Position numbers and translations under genes: made by a program. Positions 32,209 to 39,760 of a DNA stretch of 64,000 nt are shown in pieces; positions within the stretch are counted from its first letter, which is position 1, and every line of letters starts with the position of its first letter. The notes beneath the pieces were generated by a model that was given only the letters and a program-made list of their open reading frames with translations, was not told the DNA's origin and ran no database searches. The DNA is taken from NCBI GenBank assembly GCA_902799965.1, contig CADCCO010000005.1, positions 1 to 64,000 on the forward strand, read 5' to 3'. The DNA comes from an uncultured Spirochaetaceae bacterium. Lineage in GTDB: Bacteria; Spirochaetota; Spirochaetia; Treponematales; Treponemataceae.

Positions 32209-33498
32209 ATGGAAAGGTTAATCATCTCGCAGCTTGCGGAATGGAAAAATAAAGAAAATCGAAAGCCCCTTGTCTTAAAAGGCGCGCGGCAAGTTGGAAA
32301 AACCTGGGTTCTAAAAGAATTCGGCAAAAAGCATTTTAAGAAAACAGCCTACATCACTTTTTTTAAGAACCAGCGGATGAAAAATGTTTTTGAGGACGAC
32401 TACAATCTTGAGCGCATTCTTGCGAACATCAACATCGAGTGCAAAACCGAAGTCACCCCCGAAGACACCCTTATAATTCTTGACGAAATTCAGGAATGTC
32501 CCAAAGCGCTTGAAGCCCTCAAATATTTTTGCGAAGACGCGCCCCAATACGCTGTCGCCGCGGCCGGCTCCCTTTTGGGGCTGGCCCTGCACAAGGGAGT
32601 TTCTTTTCCCGTCGGAAAAGTTGACACAATGAACATGCATCCGCTCAATTTTAGGGAATTCCTCATGGCGATGGGCGAAGACCAGCTTGCGGCGGCGCTT
32701 GCGGAAGCGGACAGCCAACTTATAAACGACTTTCACGGAACGTACATTTACTGGCTCAAAAATTACATGTACACAGGCGGAATGCCGGCTGTCGTCCAAT
32801 TTTTTTCCGAGCGAAAAGATTATGAAGAAGTCCGGAACATTCAAAACCAGATTCTTGCGGATTATGAAGACGATTTTGGAAAACACATTCCCAAAGAGCA
32901 AATTTCAAAAGTCCGGCTTGTGTGGAATTCAATTCCATCGCAGCTTGCAAAAGAAAACAAAAAATTCTTTTTTGGAAAAATAAAGCAAGGAGCGCGGGCC
33001 AAAGATTTTGAAGACGCGATTGAGCTCTTAAAAGACTGCGGACTTATAACAAAAGTCCACAAAGTTTCAAAGCCCGCCGTTCCGTTAAAAACCTACGCTG
33101 ACTTCACTTCTTTTAAACTTTACTTTGTTGACGTAGGCCTGCTTGGCGCGCACTCAGGCTTGGACGCTTCTTCGATTTTAAATGAAAACGAGCTTTTTGT
33201 TGAATTTAAAGGGGCTCTTGCGGAACAGCACGTTTTGCAGCAAATTGTTTCGGACACAAAATTCGTTCCATACTATTATTCCGGCGAAAAGGCGACTTAC
33301 GAGCTTGATTTTCTGATTCAAAAAAACGGAAAGATTGTTCCCATCGAAGTCAAAGCGGGAGAAAGCGTCCGCTCAAAAAGCCTTTCGTTCTTTCACGAAA
33401 AATACCAAAACGATTCCTCGGTCCGCTTTTCCCTTGCAAAAATCTGCGCGCAAGACTGGCTCACAAATCTGCCCTTGTACGCCGTGACAAGGCTATAA
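32209..33498 (+). CDS. AAA_14/DUF4143 ATPase
   Basis: 429 aa. Walker A GARQVGKTWVLKEF at about residues 25-38 and Walker B LIILDEIQECP at about 88-98. A winged-helix-like middle follows, then a DUF4143 C-terminus with a nuclease-like E-D...EVK pattern (YELDFLIQKNGKIVPIEVKAG). This family is widespread, variably present and of uncertain role. Base composition is lower in GC than the surrounding core genes, and it lies directly after a tRNA cluster, consistent with acquisition. Monocistronic, with its own repeat-rich promoter. It converges on the lipoprotein gene. Confidence 0.88.
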   Translation: MERLIISQLAEWKNKENRKPLVLKGARQVGKTWVLKEFGKKHFKKTAYITFFKNQRMKNVFEDDYNLERILANINIECKTEVTPEDTLIILDEIQECPKALEALKYFCEDAPQYAVAAAGSLLGLALHKGVSFPVGKVDTMNMHPLNFREFLMAMGEDQLAAALAEADSQLINDFHGTYIYWLKNYMYTGGMPAVVQFFSERKDYEEVRNIQNQILADYEDDFGKHIPKEQISKVRLVWNSIPSQLAKENKKFFFGKIKQGARAKDFEDAIELLKDCGLITKVHKVSKPAVPLKTYADFTSFKLYFVDVGLLGAHSGLDASSILNENELFVEFKGALAEQHVLQQIVSDTKFVPYYYSGEKATYELDFLIQKNGKIVPIEVKAGESVRSKSLSFFHEKYQNDSSVRFSLAKICAQDWLTNLPLYAVTRL

Positions 33499-33512
33499 AG
33501 CGCCTTGCCGCT

Positions 33513-34748
33513 TTAATTTGGCAAGCACAAGGCAGGAACAACACCGCAATCTTTTCCATTAACGGACACCTTATCAATACCCCCGGAGTATGATACGCAT
33601 TCGATACCGCCATTTTCGGCCTTACTACTTAGCAACCAGGTGCCACCATAGCCTTCAACCAAAGACTGAGGAGCGCCACTACACTTGGCAAAATCAGTTG
33701 TAATTCGGATACGTGTGTCTGCATTCACAAAACCATAAGTGTATGTTGTGACCTGCAGATTGCCCAACAAGAATATCTTATCAGTGGTACCGCCTATTGC
33801 CGCCTGCTGCCCGCTAGTAAAAGCAGTTTGCAGAAAGCCCTTGTCCTTGTATTCCCCATCCGAGCCGGTTAAGAAAGACCGAATTGTAGAATACGAATAA
33901 TCATATGGATAAACTGTTTGGCCATTGACTTGCCAACCTTCTTTTCTTACAGAAAACGGGATTCCACCAATCAAAATGTTCTCAGCAAGCAAAAGCTTGT
34001 TCCCCTTATAATTTGTCGTCAACACTCTCCATTTTATAGGCTCCACCTTGAACCATTCACTTTTTGACAATTTTACATACCACTTACCATCGCTGCCCTT
34101 ATAATAAGTAAAGTAGCCGTGGTCTTCTGTCTCACAATTATCTTCGTCAACCACCACATCATTCGCTTTTGCAGTCTGTGGCCACAAACCAAACGAAACA
34201 ATGTCATACAACCGACAACATATATCAGAGTCTATTTCAACAGTTCTTATCTTTGTATAATCTCCATTTTCGGCCGCAAACCCCGCAAATACTGTCACAT
34301 TATGCGCGGGCATTCTGAATGTCCAAGTGTTTTCCGTTTTGTGCATCTCCACAGTTTTTTTGTTTTCGGTGATCACTGTAAAAATAGACAGCTCGTAACA
34401 GCTTGTCGGTGTTACAGTAACGGAAACCGTTTCTCCAAAAGCAGCCGATGTCTTGTCTACGGTCACTGTTCCATTTTCAATTCCACTTGAAACTTTTATT
34501 GTGTACCCATTCGATTCTGTCGTTGATGCGGGAGAAGTTCCACTTCCGTTATCAGTTCCTGATTGAGTTTGCCCGCCGCCGTTTCCGGTGTCTGTCGTCG
34601 TCGGAGTTGTCGTTCCGCCGCCAGTGGACGAATCGCCCGGAACCACTATCACTACGGGCAAAACGTCGTTTCCGCAGGAGCAGCCGACAAAAGCTAGGCC
34701 GGACGCCAAGGCCGCAAATAGCGCGGCAAAACCAAATAATTTTTTCAT
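33513..34748 (-). CDS. Surface lipoprotein with InlB-type repeat and DUF6273-like domain
   Basis: 411 aa. A signal peptide with lipobox FVGC (cysteine about residue 23) is followed by a Gly/Thr/Ser linker (about 35-85). One bacterial Ig-like or InlB-B-type repeat follows (GYTIKVSSGIENGTVTVDKT to PAHNVTVFAGF, about 86-158). A C-terminal domain contains FGLWPQ, VEPIKWRVL, LLAENIL and ALCLPN, the pattern of DUF6273 proteins. Composition is clearly AT-richer than the neighbours. A 17-bp palindrome lies 87 bp upstream of the start, centred about 56 bp from a TAAAAT -10 box. Confidence 0.82.
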   Translation of the reverse strand: MKKLFGFAALFAALASGLAFVGCSCGNDVLPVVIVVPGDSSTGGGTTTPTTTDTGNGGGQTQSGTDNGSGTSPASTTESNGYTIKVSSGIENGTVTVDKTSAAFGETVSVTVTPTSCYELSIFTVITENKKTVEMHKTENTWTFRMPAHNVTVFAGFAAENGDYTKIRTVEIDSDICCRLYDIVSFGLWPQTAKANDVVVDEDNCETEDHGYFTYYKGSDGKWYVKLSKSEWFKVEPIKWRVLTTNYKGNKLLLAENILIGGIPFSVRKEGWQVNGQTVYPYDYSYSTIRSFLTGSDGEYKDKGFLQTAFTSGQQAAIGGTTDKIFLLGNLQVTTYTYGFVNADTRIRITTDFAKCSGAPQSLVEGYGGTWLLSSKAENGGIECVSYSGGIDKVSVNGKDCGVVPALCLPN

Positions 34749-34776
34749 AAAATCCCCCGCAAGATGATTTTATGCA

Positions 34777-34843
34777 ATTTTATCATCAGGAGAAAAAAAT
34801 GTAATGAGTGTTTTTGCTGATTTTTTTTGTGCGTTACGCACAA
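34777..34843 (-). promoter_or_regulatory. Palindromic operator and -10 box upstream of the lipoprotein gene
   Basis: TTGTGCGT-T-ACGCACAA at 34827-34843 (centre 34835), embedded in flanking T and A runs. A TAAAAT -10 candidate lies at plus 34777-34782 on the minus strand. The centre-to-centre distance is 55.5 bp, essentially that of the same palindrome upstream of the response regulator. The -35 is poor, as expected of an activator-dependent promoter. Because the tracts are T on the 5' side and A on the 3' side, the palindrome is not a U-tract terminator. Confidence 0.6.
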
Positions 34844-34856
34844 AAAAAGGCGCAGC

Positions 34857-35726
34857 CTAAAGCGGCCACTCCACGCTGATTTCGGTGCCGTTGCCGGGCT
34901 CGCTTTTTATAGCACAAGTTCCGCCCACGAGGGCAGCGCGGTTTTTGACAATCTCAAGTCCGTGGTGGGCGCTCTTGTCAACAAGGCTTGGGTCAAAGCC
35001 TGCTCCGTCGTCGATTATCAAAAGGCTTTTGCGGCCGGCCTTGCAGTCGGCGCGCAGGATGACGCTTACGCTTTCGCACTTTGCGTGGCGGAAGGCGTTG
35101 TTTGCGGCCTCTTTTATTATGTTGTAAATGTTGTCCTTTTCTTTTGGGTCAGCGCTTGCAAAAGCTTCTTGGTTTTGAATCAAAAGCTTTATGTCAAGCT
35201 TTGTCGAATTTTTTAGCGAGGCGCAAAGCTCCGCCACGTTTTGGCAAAAGTCTTTTTGGGCGCCAGCGCTGTAGGAATTTAAAATGTTCCGCACGCCCGC
35301 AAGGTTTTCTTTTTGTATTTTTTGAATCGAATCGTAAAGCTCAAGCGCGGCAAGGTCTTGCGGTATGAAGGGCTTCAGCTTTTCGGTGAAGATTTGCTCA
35401 GCCTTGGTGTTTTGGCTTACGGTGTCGTGCAAGGTTTGGTAAAGCGCCTTTCGCTCGTTGTCTTGCGCTTGGATTGTGGCCTCCTCCACCGCCTTCGTTA
35501 TCTCCGAAATGTTTTTTAGCTTGCGGTATTTTTCTTCCCTGTTCATCGCGTAGCGCAAAACAAAAACCAGCGCGACCAAAAGGACGCAAAAGCCCAGGCA
35601 AGTGGCCAGCAAAAGCTTTTCGCCAAAAAGAAGCGACGACGCGCTGGCGTTCAAAAAGCTTGCGGCGCAAAGCATAAATTCCTGCTTTTGCTCCGCGCTC
35701 ATCGGCCGCTGGGGGGGGGGTAACAC
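34857..35726 (-). CDS. Sensor histidine kinase, transmembrane and kinase portion (frame split by poly-C tract)
   Basis: 289 aa as read from a GTG at 35726; an ATG follows eight codons later. A transmembrane segment (LLLATCLGFCVLLVALVFVLRYA) is followed by a HisKA_3-type dimerisation helix with the phospho-histidine in YQTLHDTVSQ. The HATPase domain has N box EAANNAFRHA, DDGAGF and HGLEIVKNRAALVGG. It is NarL-partner type, matching the LuxR-class regulator upstream in the operon. The N-terminal exported part lies in the adjacent frame. One C fewer in the C10 tract at 35711-35720 would make one 365-aa protein. Confidence 0.85.
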   Translation of the reverse strand: MLPPPQRPMSAEQKQEFMLCAASFLNASASSLLFGEKLLLATCLGFCVLLVALVFVLRYAMNREEKYRKLKNISEITKAVEEATIQAQDNERKALYQTLHDTVSQNTKAEQIFTEKLKPFIPQDLAALELYDSIQKIQKENLAGVRNILNSYSAGAQKDFCQNVAELCASLKNSTKLDIKLLIQNQEAFASADPKEKDNIYNIIKEAANNAFRHAKCESVSVILRADCKAGRKSLLIIDDGAGFDPSLVDKSAHHGLEIVKNRAALVGGTCAIKSEPGNGTEISVEWPL

Positions 35727-35955
35727 TTGTATAGCCTTTCATTTTTTGGAACGCTTCGCTCGCCTCGGGGCTTTCTTGCAAGACAACAAGAGTGTCGGCC
35801 TGCTTTTCCAGCTCCAAAAGCTCCCGGTTGAATTTTTCCATTCCCTCAATGGAAAAGCCGGAGTCGCAAAATTCCTTGCAGCTTTGATAAAAATCCTTCG
35901 CGCAAAGCGGAAGGCAAAAAGCTACGGCGAGCGCGAGCGCCAAAATTTTTTTCAT
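35398..35955 (-). CDS. Sensor histidine kinase, exported N-terminal portion (out of frame at C10)
   Basis: Reads as 185 aa in the present sequence, but only about the first 79 residues look genuine. These are a signal peptide (MKKILALALAVAFCLPLCA) and a helical, acidic segment (FNRELLELEKQADTLVVLQ). After the Pro run encoded by C10 the frame runs through the kinase gene as an Arg/Ala-rich shadow. With C9 or C12 it continues into QRPMSAEQKQEF and the kinase. It starts 6 nt after the stop of the membrane-protein gene. Either a phase-off allele or a homopolymer sequencing error. Confidence 0.7.
   Translation of the reverse strand: MKKILALALAVAFCLPLCAKDFYQSCKEFCDSGFSIEGMEKFNRELLELEKQADTLVVLQESPEASEAFQKMKGYTSVTPPPAADERGAKAGIYALRRKLFERQRVVASFWRKAFAGHLPGLLRPFGRAGFCFALRDEQGRKIPQAKKHFGDNEGGGGGHNPSARQRAKGALPNLARHRKPKHQG
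35711..35720. repeat. Homopolymer tract G10 (C10 on the coding strand) inside the kinase gene
   Basis: Ten consecutive G on the plus strand at the exact point where the signal-peptide frame and the kinase frame cross. C9 or C12 joins the frames; C10 leaves a 185-aa product; C11 reaches a TGA within a few codons. It is the only such G/C homopolymer I see inside a gene in the window. Confidence 0.9.
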
Positions 35956-35961
35956 GCGCGC

Positions 35962-36564
35962 TCAGTCCTGGATTAGTTTTGCCTTGCGGGAAAATTTTTC
36001 GATAAGCAAATAAATTCCCCAGCCTAGAAAGACCGCCACAAGCTTGTCCAGCGCGTTTACAGGAATGCGCGACAAAAACGCGGAGAATATCAGCGGAATA
36101 TGCTGGGTTGCGAACATCATCGTGATGTACTTTATCGAATAAGAGTCAGGATACGCGAACTGGCTAAAGGCGTAAGTTGAGACCACCGCTCCGATGGCGC
36201 TCACAAAAATCCAGCACAAAACGTAAACAAAAATCAGCGAAATAAAAGTGACCCTGTCGCGCTTTCTGTAAACAAGGCGCACGATGACAACCATGGCCAG
36301 CACGCAAAGCGGAAAAAAGGCCACGACAAAGCGCAAGTCCGGGGGCGTTTTGAGAATCGACATGATGTCAAAGACCACCACGCTGGCAAGTCCGCTCCAC
36401 CAGCCAACAAAGGCGGCGGTCACGGCAAAAATCGTGTCCATAAAGATCGGGCTTTTAATGTCCACAAAAAACGTGCTCAAAACGGAATTCACGGCGCCAA
36501 AAATCACGCCCGCCAAAAGCTCAAACCACAAGGGGTATTTTTTAAACACTGAATTTTGTTCCAT
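35962..36564 (-). CDS. Polytopic membrane protein, ECF S-component-like
   Basis: 200 aa with five or six hydrophobic helices. The N-terminal half (WFELLAGVIFGAVNSVLSTFFVDI, FMDTIFAVTAAFVGWWSGLASVVVFD) resembles substrate-binding S-components of energy-coupling factor transporters. No EcfA or EcfT genes are nearby. It sits between the response regulator (12 bp upstream) and the kinase (6 bp downstream). A sensory or co-receptor role is a plausible inference. AGGAGA precedes the ATG. Confidence 0.65.
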   Translation of the reverse strand: MEQNSVFKKYPLWFELLAGVIFGAVNSVLSTFFVDIKSPIFMDTIFAVTAAFVGWWSGLASVVVFDIMSILKTPPDLRFVVAFFPLCVLAMVVIVRLVYRKRDRVTFISLIFVYVLCWIFVSAIGAVVSTYAFSQFAYPDSYSIKYITMMFATQHIPLIFSAFLSRIPVNALDKLVAVFLGWGIYLLIEKFSRKAKLIQD

Positions 36565-36576
36565 AAAATAAATCTC

Positions 36577-37308
36577 CTATAATTTCCCGAACATTTGGAC
36601 AAGCTCAGTCTTGTTGTCCGTGCCCGTCTTTGAATAAATCGCCGAAAGGTGGTTTTCAACCGTGCGCTCGGTGATGTTCATGTTAGCCGCAATTTGGCTG
36701 TTGGGCAAGCCCCGCTGAACGTATTTTAAAACTTCGCGCTCGCGCTTTGAAAGCAAGTCGTAAACGTTCGTTGTCGTCACAAGCGCCGAGCTCAAGTAAG
36801 GGTCGATGAAGTTTTTTCCTTGCGCGGCGGCGTTGACCGCTTCCACCAAGACGCTGGATTCCGACGCCTTTGAAACGTATGCCAAAGCGCCCACTTCCGC
36901 GCTCAGGGCGTTCCTAATGTAGGCCTGCCCCGTGTACGAAGAAAACATCACGCAGTTTATGTTTTTGCCGCTCCGCCTTATGAATTTGACAAGCTCAAAG
37001 CCTTGGACAGTCTCAGTTCCGCCGGCCTCGGAAGAAAAGCCAACGTCTACGATGGCCACGGCAGCTGCCGCTCGTGTTGTTGCTTGCAAGACCTTAATTG
37101 GTTCTTCGAGCGGATTTCGCGCAAGCGCGGCGGCTTTGTCATTTCCGCGCCGTTCCGCTCGTTCCTTTGGCTTATATGCCGCGACGGCTTTTTTGGCGCC
37201 TTCCAAGTCGCCCGCCTCGCCCGCGATAGTGTATATAGAAGAATCCGAAAAATAAGCCTTTAGCCCCTTTCGCATCATGTCGTGGTCGTCAAAAATAAAA
37301 ATATCCAT
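36577..37308 (-). CDS. LuxR/NarL-family response regulator
   Basis: 243 aa from the ATG at 37308 (MDIFIFDDHDMMRKG). Receiver domain with D7/D8 acidic pair, phospho-acceptor D88 (VAIVDVG), the SS switch and the conserved lysine in YVSKAS. An Ala/Arg/Lys-rich insertion (about residues 46-80) splits the receiver between helix 2 and strand 3. The C-terminal LuxR HTH reads LSKREREVLKYVQRGLPNSQ to NHLSAIYSKTG. The ATG is 6 nt after TATAAT with no Shine-Dalgarno, so leaderless. First gene of the operon. Confidence 0.9.
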   Translation of the reverse strand: MDIFIFDDHDMMRKGLKAYFSDSSIYTIAGEAGDLEGAKKAVAAYKPKERAERRGNDKAAALARNPLEEPIKVLQATTRAAAAVAIVDVGFSSEAGGTETVQGFELVKFIRRSGKNINCVMFSSYTGQAYIRNALSAEVGALAYVSKASESSVLVEAVNAAAQGKNFIDPYLSSALVTTTNVYDLLSKREREVLKYVQRGLPNSQIAANMNITERTVENHLSAIYSKTGTDNKTELVQMFGKL

Positions 37309-37314
37309 GCCCAG

Positions 37315-37382
37315 ATTATACACCGCAAGCGCCGACCGCGAAAAGGGGCGACCGCCACAAAATTTTTGTGCGTTACGCACAA
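37315..37382 (-). promoter_or_regulatory. Promoter and palindromic operator of the two-component operon
   Basis: TATAAT at plus 37315-37320 on the minus strand, 6 nt before the ATG. The same 17-bp palindrome TTGTGCGTTACGCACAA as upstream of the lipoprotein gene lies at 37366-37382 (centre 37374), 56.5 bp from the -10 centre, about -66 from the predicted start. The -35 is weak, suggesting activator dependence and autoregulation. Confidence 0.6.
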
Positions 37383-37413
37383 GAGCGTTTTATTTGTTTT
37401 TTCTTACCGCCAC

Positions 37414-37442
37414 TTGACATTTTTTTCCATTTCCTATATAGT
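37414..37442 (+). promoter_or_regulatory. Promoter of the tRNA-Leu/Gly cluster
   Basis: TTGACA at 37414-37419, 17-bp spacer and TATAGT at 37437-37442, 32 nt before the tRNA-Leu. Confidence 0.75.
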
Positions 37443-37474
37443 TCAAAAATCGCCTTGCGGTGATGCCAATGCCT

Positions 37475-37554
37475 GCGAGAGTGGTGAAATGGCAGACACG
37501 CTAGACTTAGGATCTAGTGCCCTTGGCGTGAGGGTTCAAGTCCCTCCTCTCGCA
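37475..37554 (+). tRNA. tRNA-Leu (TAG)
   Basis: Acceptor GCGAGAG/CTCTCGC, anticodon stem CTAGA/TCTAG around CTTAGGA (anticodon TAG), a class II variable arm, T-loop TTCAAGT and discriminator A. Confidence 0.94.
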
Positions 37555-37557
37555 TAC

Positions 37558-37629
37558 GCGGAAATAGCTCAGTGGTAGAGCGCCACCTTGCCAAGGTGGA
37601 TGTCGCGGGTCCAACTCCCGTTTTCCGCT
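37558..37629 (+). tRNA. tRNA-Gly (GCC), copy 1
   Basis: Acceptor GCGGAAA/TTTCCGC, D stem GCTC/GAGC, anticodon loop TTGCCAA (anticodon GCC) and discriminator T. The T-loop reads TCCAACT, so position 55 is C rather than the near-universal T. Starts three nt after tRNA-Leu. Confidence 0.93.
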
Positions 37630-37654
37630 CTAGGCCTAAAGGCCAAAAAAACTT

Positions 37655-37726
37655 GCGGAAATAGCTCAGTGGTAGAGCGCCACCTTGCCAAGGTGGATGT
37701 CGCGGGTCCAACTCCCGTTTTCCGCT
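37655..37726 (+). tRNA. tRNA-Gly (GCC), copy 2
   Basis: Identical to copy 1 over the whole gene, including the C at position 55, and separated from it by 25 bp with a small GGCC hairpin. It looks like a recent tandem duplication or gene conversion. Confidence 0.93.
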
Positions 37727-37735
37727 CTAAACTTG

Positions 37736-37769
37736 GCGGTTAGGAAAGATTTCCCAACCGCTTTTTTTT
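37736..37769 (+). terminator. Terminator of the tRNA-Leu/Gly cluster
   Basis: GCGGTTaGGAAA/TTTCCcAACCGC hairpin with eight T. Confidence 0.9.
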
Positions 37770-37798
37770 CATAAAATCATTTTAGCGAGGCAAAAAAA

Positions 37799-39115
37799 AT
37801 GCAAGTAAAGAAGGAATTCACTCCGCAGGAAAAATCGTCTGTAAAACTCACCGTGACAATCGGAAAGGACGACGTCGTCAAGTCATACAAGGACGCTTTG
37901 GCCAAAATCGCCAAAGAGATTCAGCTTCCCGGCTTCCGCAAGGGCCACGTTCCGGCCAACGTTTTGGAGCGCAAGTACGGCGAGGCTCTCAAGGCCGACG
38001 CTCTTGGCGAAATCATCGACTCTTCATTGAACGAAATATTCCAGGACGAGGCGGAAAAGGACAAGCGCCCGCTTCCCTACGCGCAGCCGGTTTTGGAAGG
38101 CGCGCCGGTCTTGGACTTGGAAAAAGACCTCACTTACACCGTAAAGTACGACGTTTTCCCCAAGGTCTCTGTAAAGAACTTTGGCGGAATCAACGTAAAG
38201 GAGCCGCAAGTAACGATCGGCGACAAGGAATTGCAGAACGAGCTTAAGGCGATTCAAGAGCGCAACGCCACAATCACAGACCGCGCCGACGGCGAGGCCG
38301 CGCAAAAGGGCGACATCGTTACCGTTGACTACGTTGAATTGGAAAACGGCGCGGAAGTCGCTGGCAGCAAGCGCGACGGCTACGTCTTTACAATCGGAGA
38401 CGACGACGCGTATAAAATTTCCGACGACGTTGCCGGAATGAAAAAAGGCGACTCAAAGGAAGTCAAAAAAGACGGAAAGACCGCGCGCGTCACCCTCAAG
38501 GCCGTGAAAATCAAGAACCTTCCCGCCCTTGACGACGACTTGGCGCAGGACGTAAGCGAAAAGTTCAAGACTTTGGACGACCTCAAGAAAGACTTGGAAA
38601 TCAACATGAAGAGCGCCGCCGACCGCCGCGTCCGCGAAATGAAGAACAACGACCTTCTCACCCAGCTTATCGAAAAGAACCCCTTTGACCTTCCCCAGAG
38701 CATGCTCGACACCGAAATCAACGCCCGCTGGGACATGATGGCAAAGCAGTTCCAGACAACTCCAGAGCAGCTTGAAAAGCTCATCGCAGCCAGCGGCCAG
38801 TCAAAAGAAGAAATGCTAAAGCAGTGGACCGGCGACAGCGAAAAAATGCTCAAGAGCCGCATCATCGTTGACGAGCTTATCCGCGAGCGCAACATTTCCG
38901 TCACCCCCGAAGAAATCGAGGCCAAGTACAAGGAAATCGCCGACCAGAGCAACTCAACGGTCGATGAAGTCAAGAAGCATTACGAAGACCCCCGCTCAAA
39001 GGAATACCTCATCGACGACGTGAAGGAGCAAAAGCTTTACGACCTTCTTTACAAGGAAGTCAAGGTTTCCAAGGGCGACAAGGTTGAATTCGCCGACTTG
39101 TTCAAGCAGAACTAG
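37799..39115 (+). CDS. tig: Trigger factor
   Basis: Ribosome-bound chaperone and prolyl isomerase. The N-terminal ribosome-binding loop (GFRKGHVPANVLERKYG) is at about residues 41-58. An FKBP-type PPIase domain covers about 150-240 (KGDIVTVDYVELENG), with the helical chaperone arms to the end. 438 aa, normal. GAGG lies 10 nt before the ATG. Its start is only 29 nt after the tRNA terminator, so its promoter must overlap that hairpin. It leads the tig-clpP-clpX block. Confidence 0.96.
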   Translation: MQVKKEFTPQEKSSVKLTVTIGKDDVVKSYKDALAKIAKEIQLPGFRKGHVPANVLERKYGEALKADALGEIIDSSLNEIFQDEAEKDKRPLPYAQPVLEGAPVLDLEKDLTYTVKYDVFPKVSVKNFGGINVKEPQVTIGDKELQNELKAIQERNATITDRADGEAAQKGDIVTVDYVELENGAEVAGSKRDGYVFTIGDDDAYKISDDVAGMKKGDSKEVKKDGKTARVTLKAVKIKNLPALDDDLAQDVSEKFKTLDDLKKDLEINMKSAADRRVREMKNNDLLTQLIEKNPFDLPQSMLDTEINARWDMMAKQFQTTPEQLEKLIAASGQSKEEMLKQWTGDSEKMLKSRIIVDELIRERNISVTPEEIEAKYKEIADQSNSTVDEVKKHYEDPRSKEYLIDDVKEQKLYDLLYKEVKVSKGDKVEFADLFKQN

Positions 39116-39160
39116 TTCCAAAACTAGACGATTGAAGGAATTTTCATTATATTGGACTAT

Positions 39161-39760
39161 ATGAACGAACAAATGAACACACTGGTTCCCTATGTCATCG
39201 AACGCACTGGCAACGGGGAACGCTCTTACGATATCTTTTCTCGCCTTTTAAAGGACAGAATCGTTTTTGTTGACGGAGAAATCAACGACGCGACGGCCGA
39301 CTTGGTCGTTGCCCAGCTGCTTTTCTTGGAGTCCGAAAACCCCGACAAAGACATCAACATGTACATCAATTCGCCGGGCGGCTCGGTCACGGCCGGCTTG
39401 GCGATTTACGACACGATGCAGTACGTCCACTGCCCCATCCAAACGATTTGCTTGGGACAGGCGGCCAGCATGGCGGCCATTTTGCTTGCGGGCGGAACCA
39501 AGGGAAAGCGCATCGCGCTTCCTTCAAGCCGAGTGATGATTCACCAGCCGCGCGGCGGCGTTGGCGGCCAGGAAAGCGACATCGCGATTCAGGCCAAAGA
39601 AATCATCCGATTGAAGCAGCTTTCAATTGAGTATTTGGCAAAAGCCACCGGCCAGTCCGAAAAGACAATCGCCAAGGACATCGAGCGCGACTTTTATATG
39701 TCAGCCAAAGACGCGTTGGAATACGGCGTGATTGACCAAGTGATGGAGGCCAGAAAATGA
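39161..39760 (+). CDS. clpP: ATP-dependent Clp protease proteolytic subunit
   Basis: Serine protease, 199 aa from the ATG at 39161 (a TTG at 39152 is also in frame). Catalytic serine in [11 protein letters not shown] and histidine in [12 protein letters not shown]. The aspartate is in the C-terminal [20 protein letters not shown] region. The substrate-channel N-terminus LVPYVIERT is intact. A TATATT lies 7 nt before the ATG. Overlaps clpX by 4 nt. Confidence 0.95.
   Translation: MNEQMNTLVPYVIERTGNGERSYDIFSRLLKDRIVFVDGEINDATADLVVAQLLFLESENPDKDINMYINSPGGSVTAGLAIYDTMQYVHCPIQTICLGQAASMAAILLAGGTKGKRIALPSSRVMIHQPRGGVGGQESDIAIQAKEIIRLKQLSIEYLAKATGQSEKTIAKDIERDFYMSAKDALEYGVIDQVMEARK

Noticed and set aside
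34821..34848. Terminator made of the T-run/palindrome/A-run
   Set aside because: On either strand the T run is 5' and the A run 3' of the stem, so there is no U-tract after the hairpin. An operator role fits better.
35398..35710. The C-terminal half of the signal-peptide frame as a real protein domain
   Set aside because: After the poly-C tract the sequence is a frame-shifted reading of the kinase gene; only the first ~79 residues are credible.
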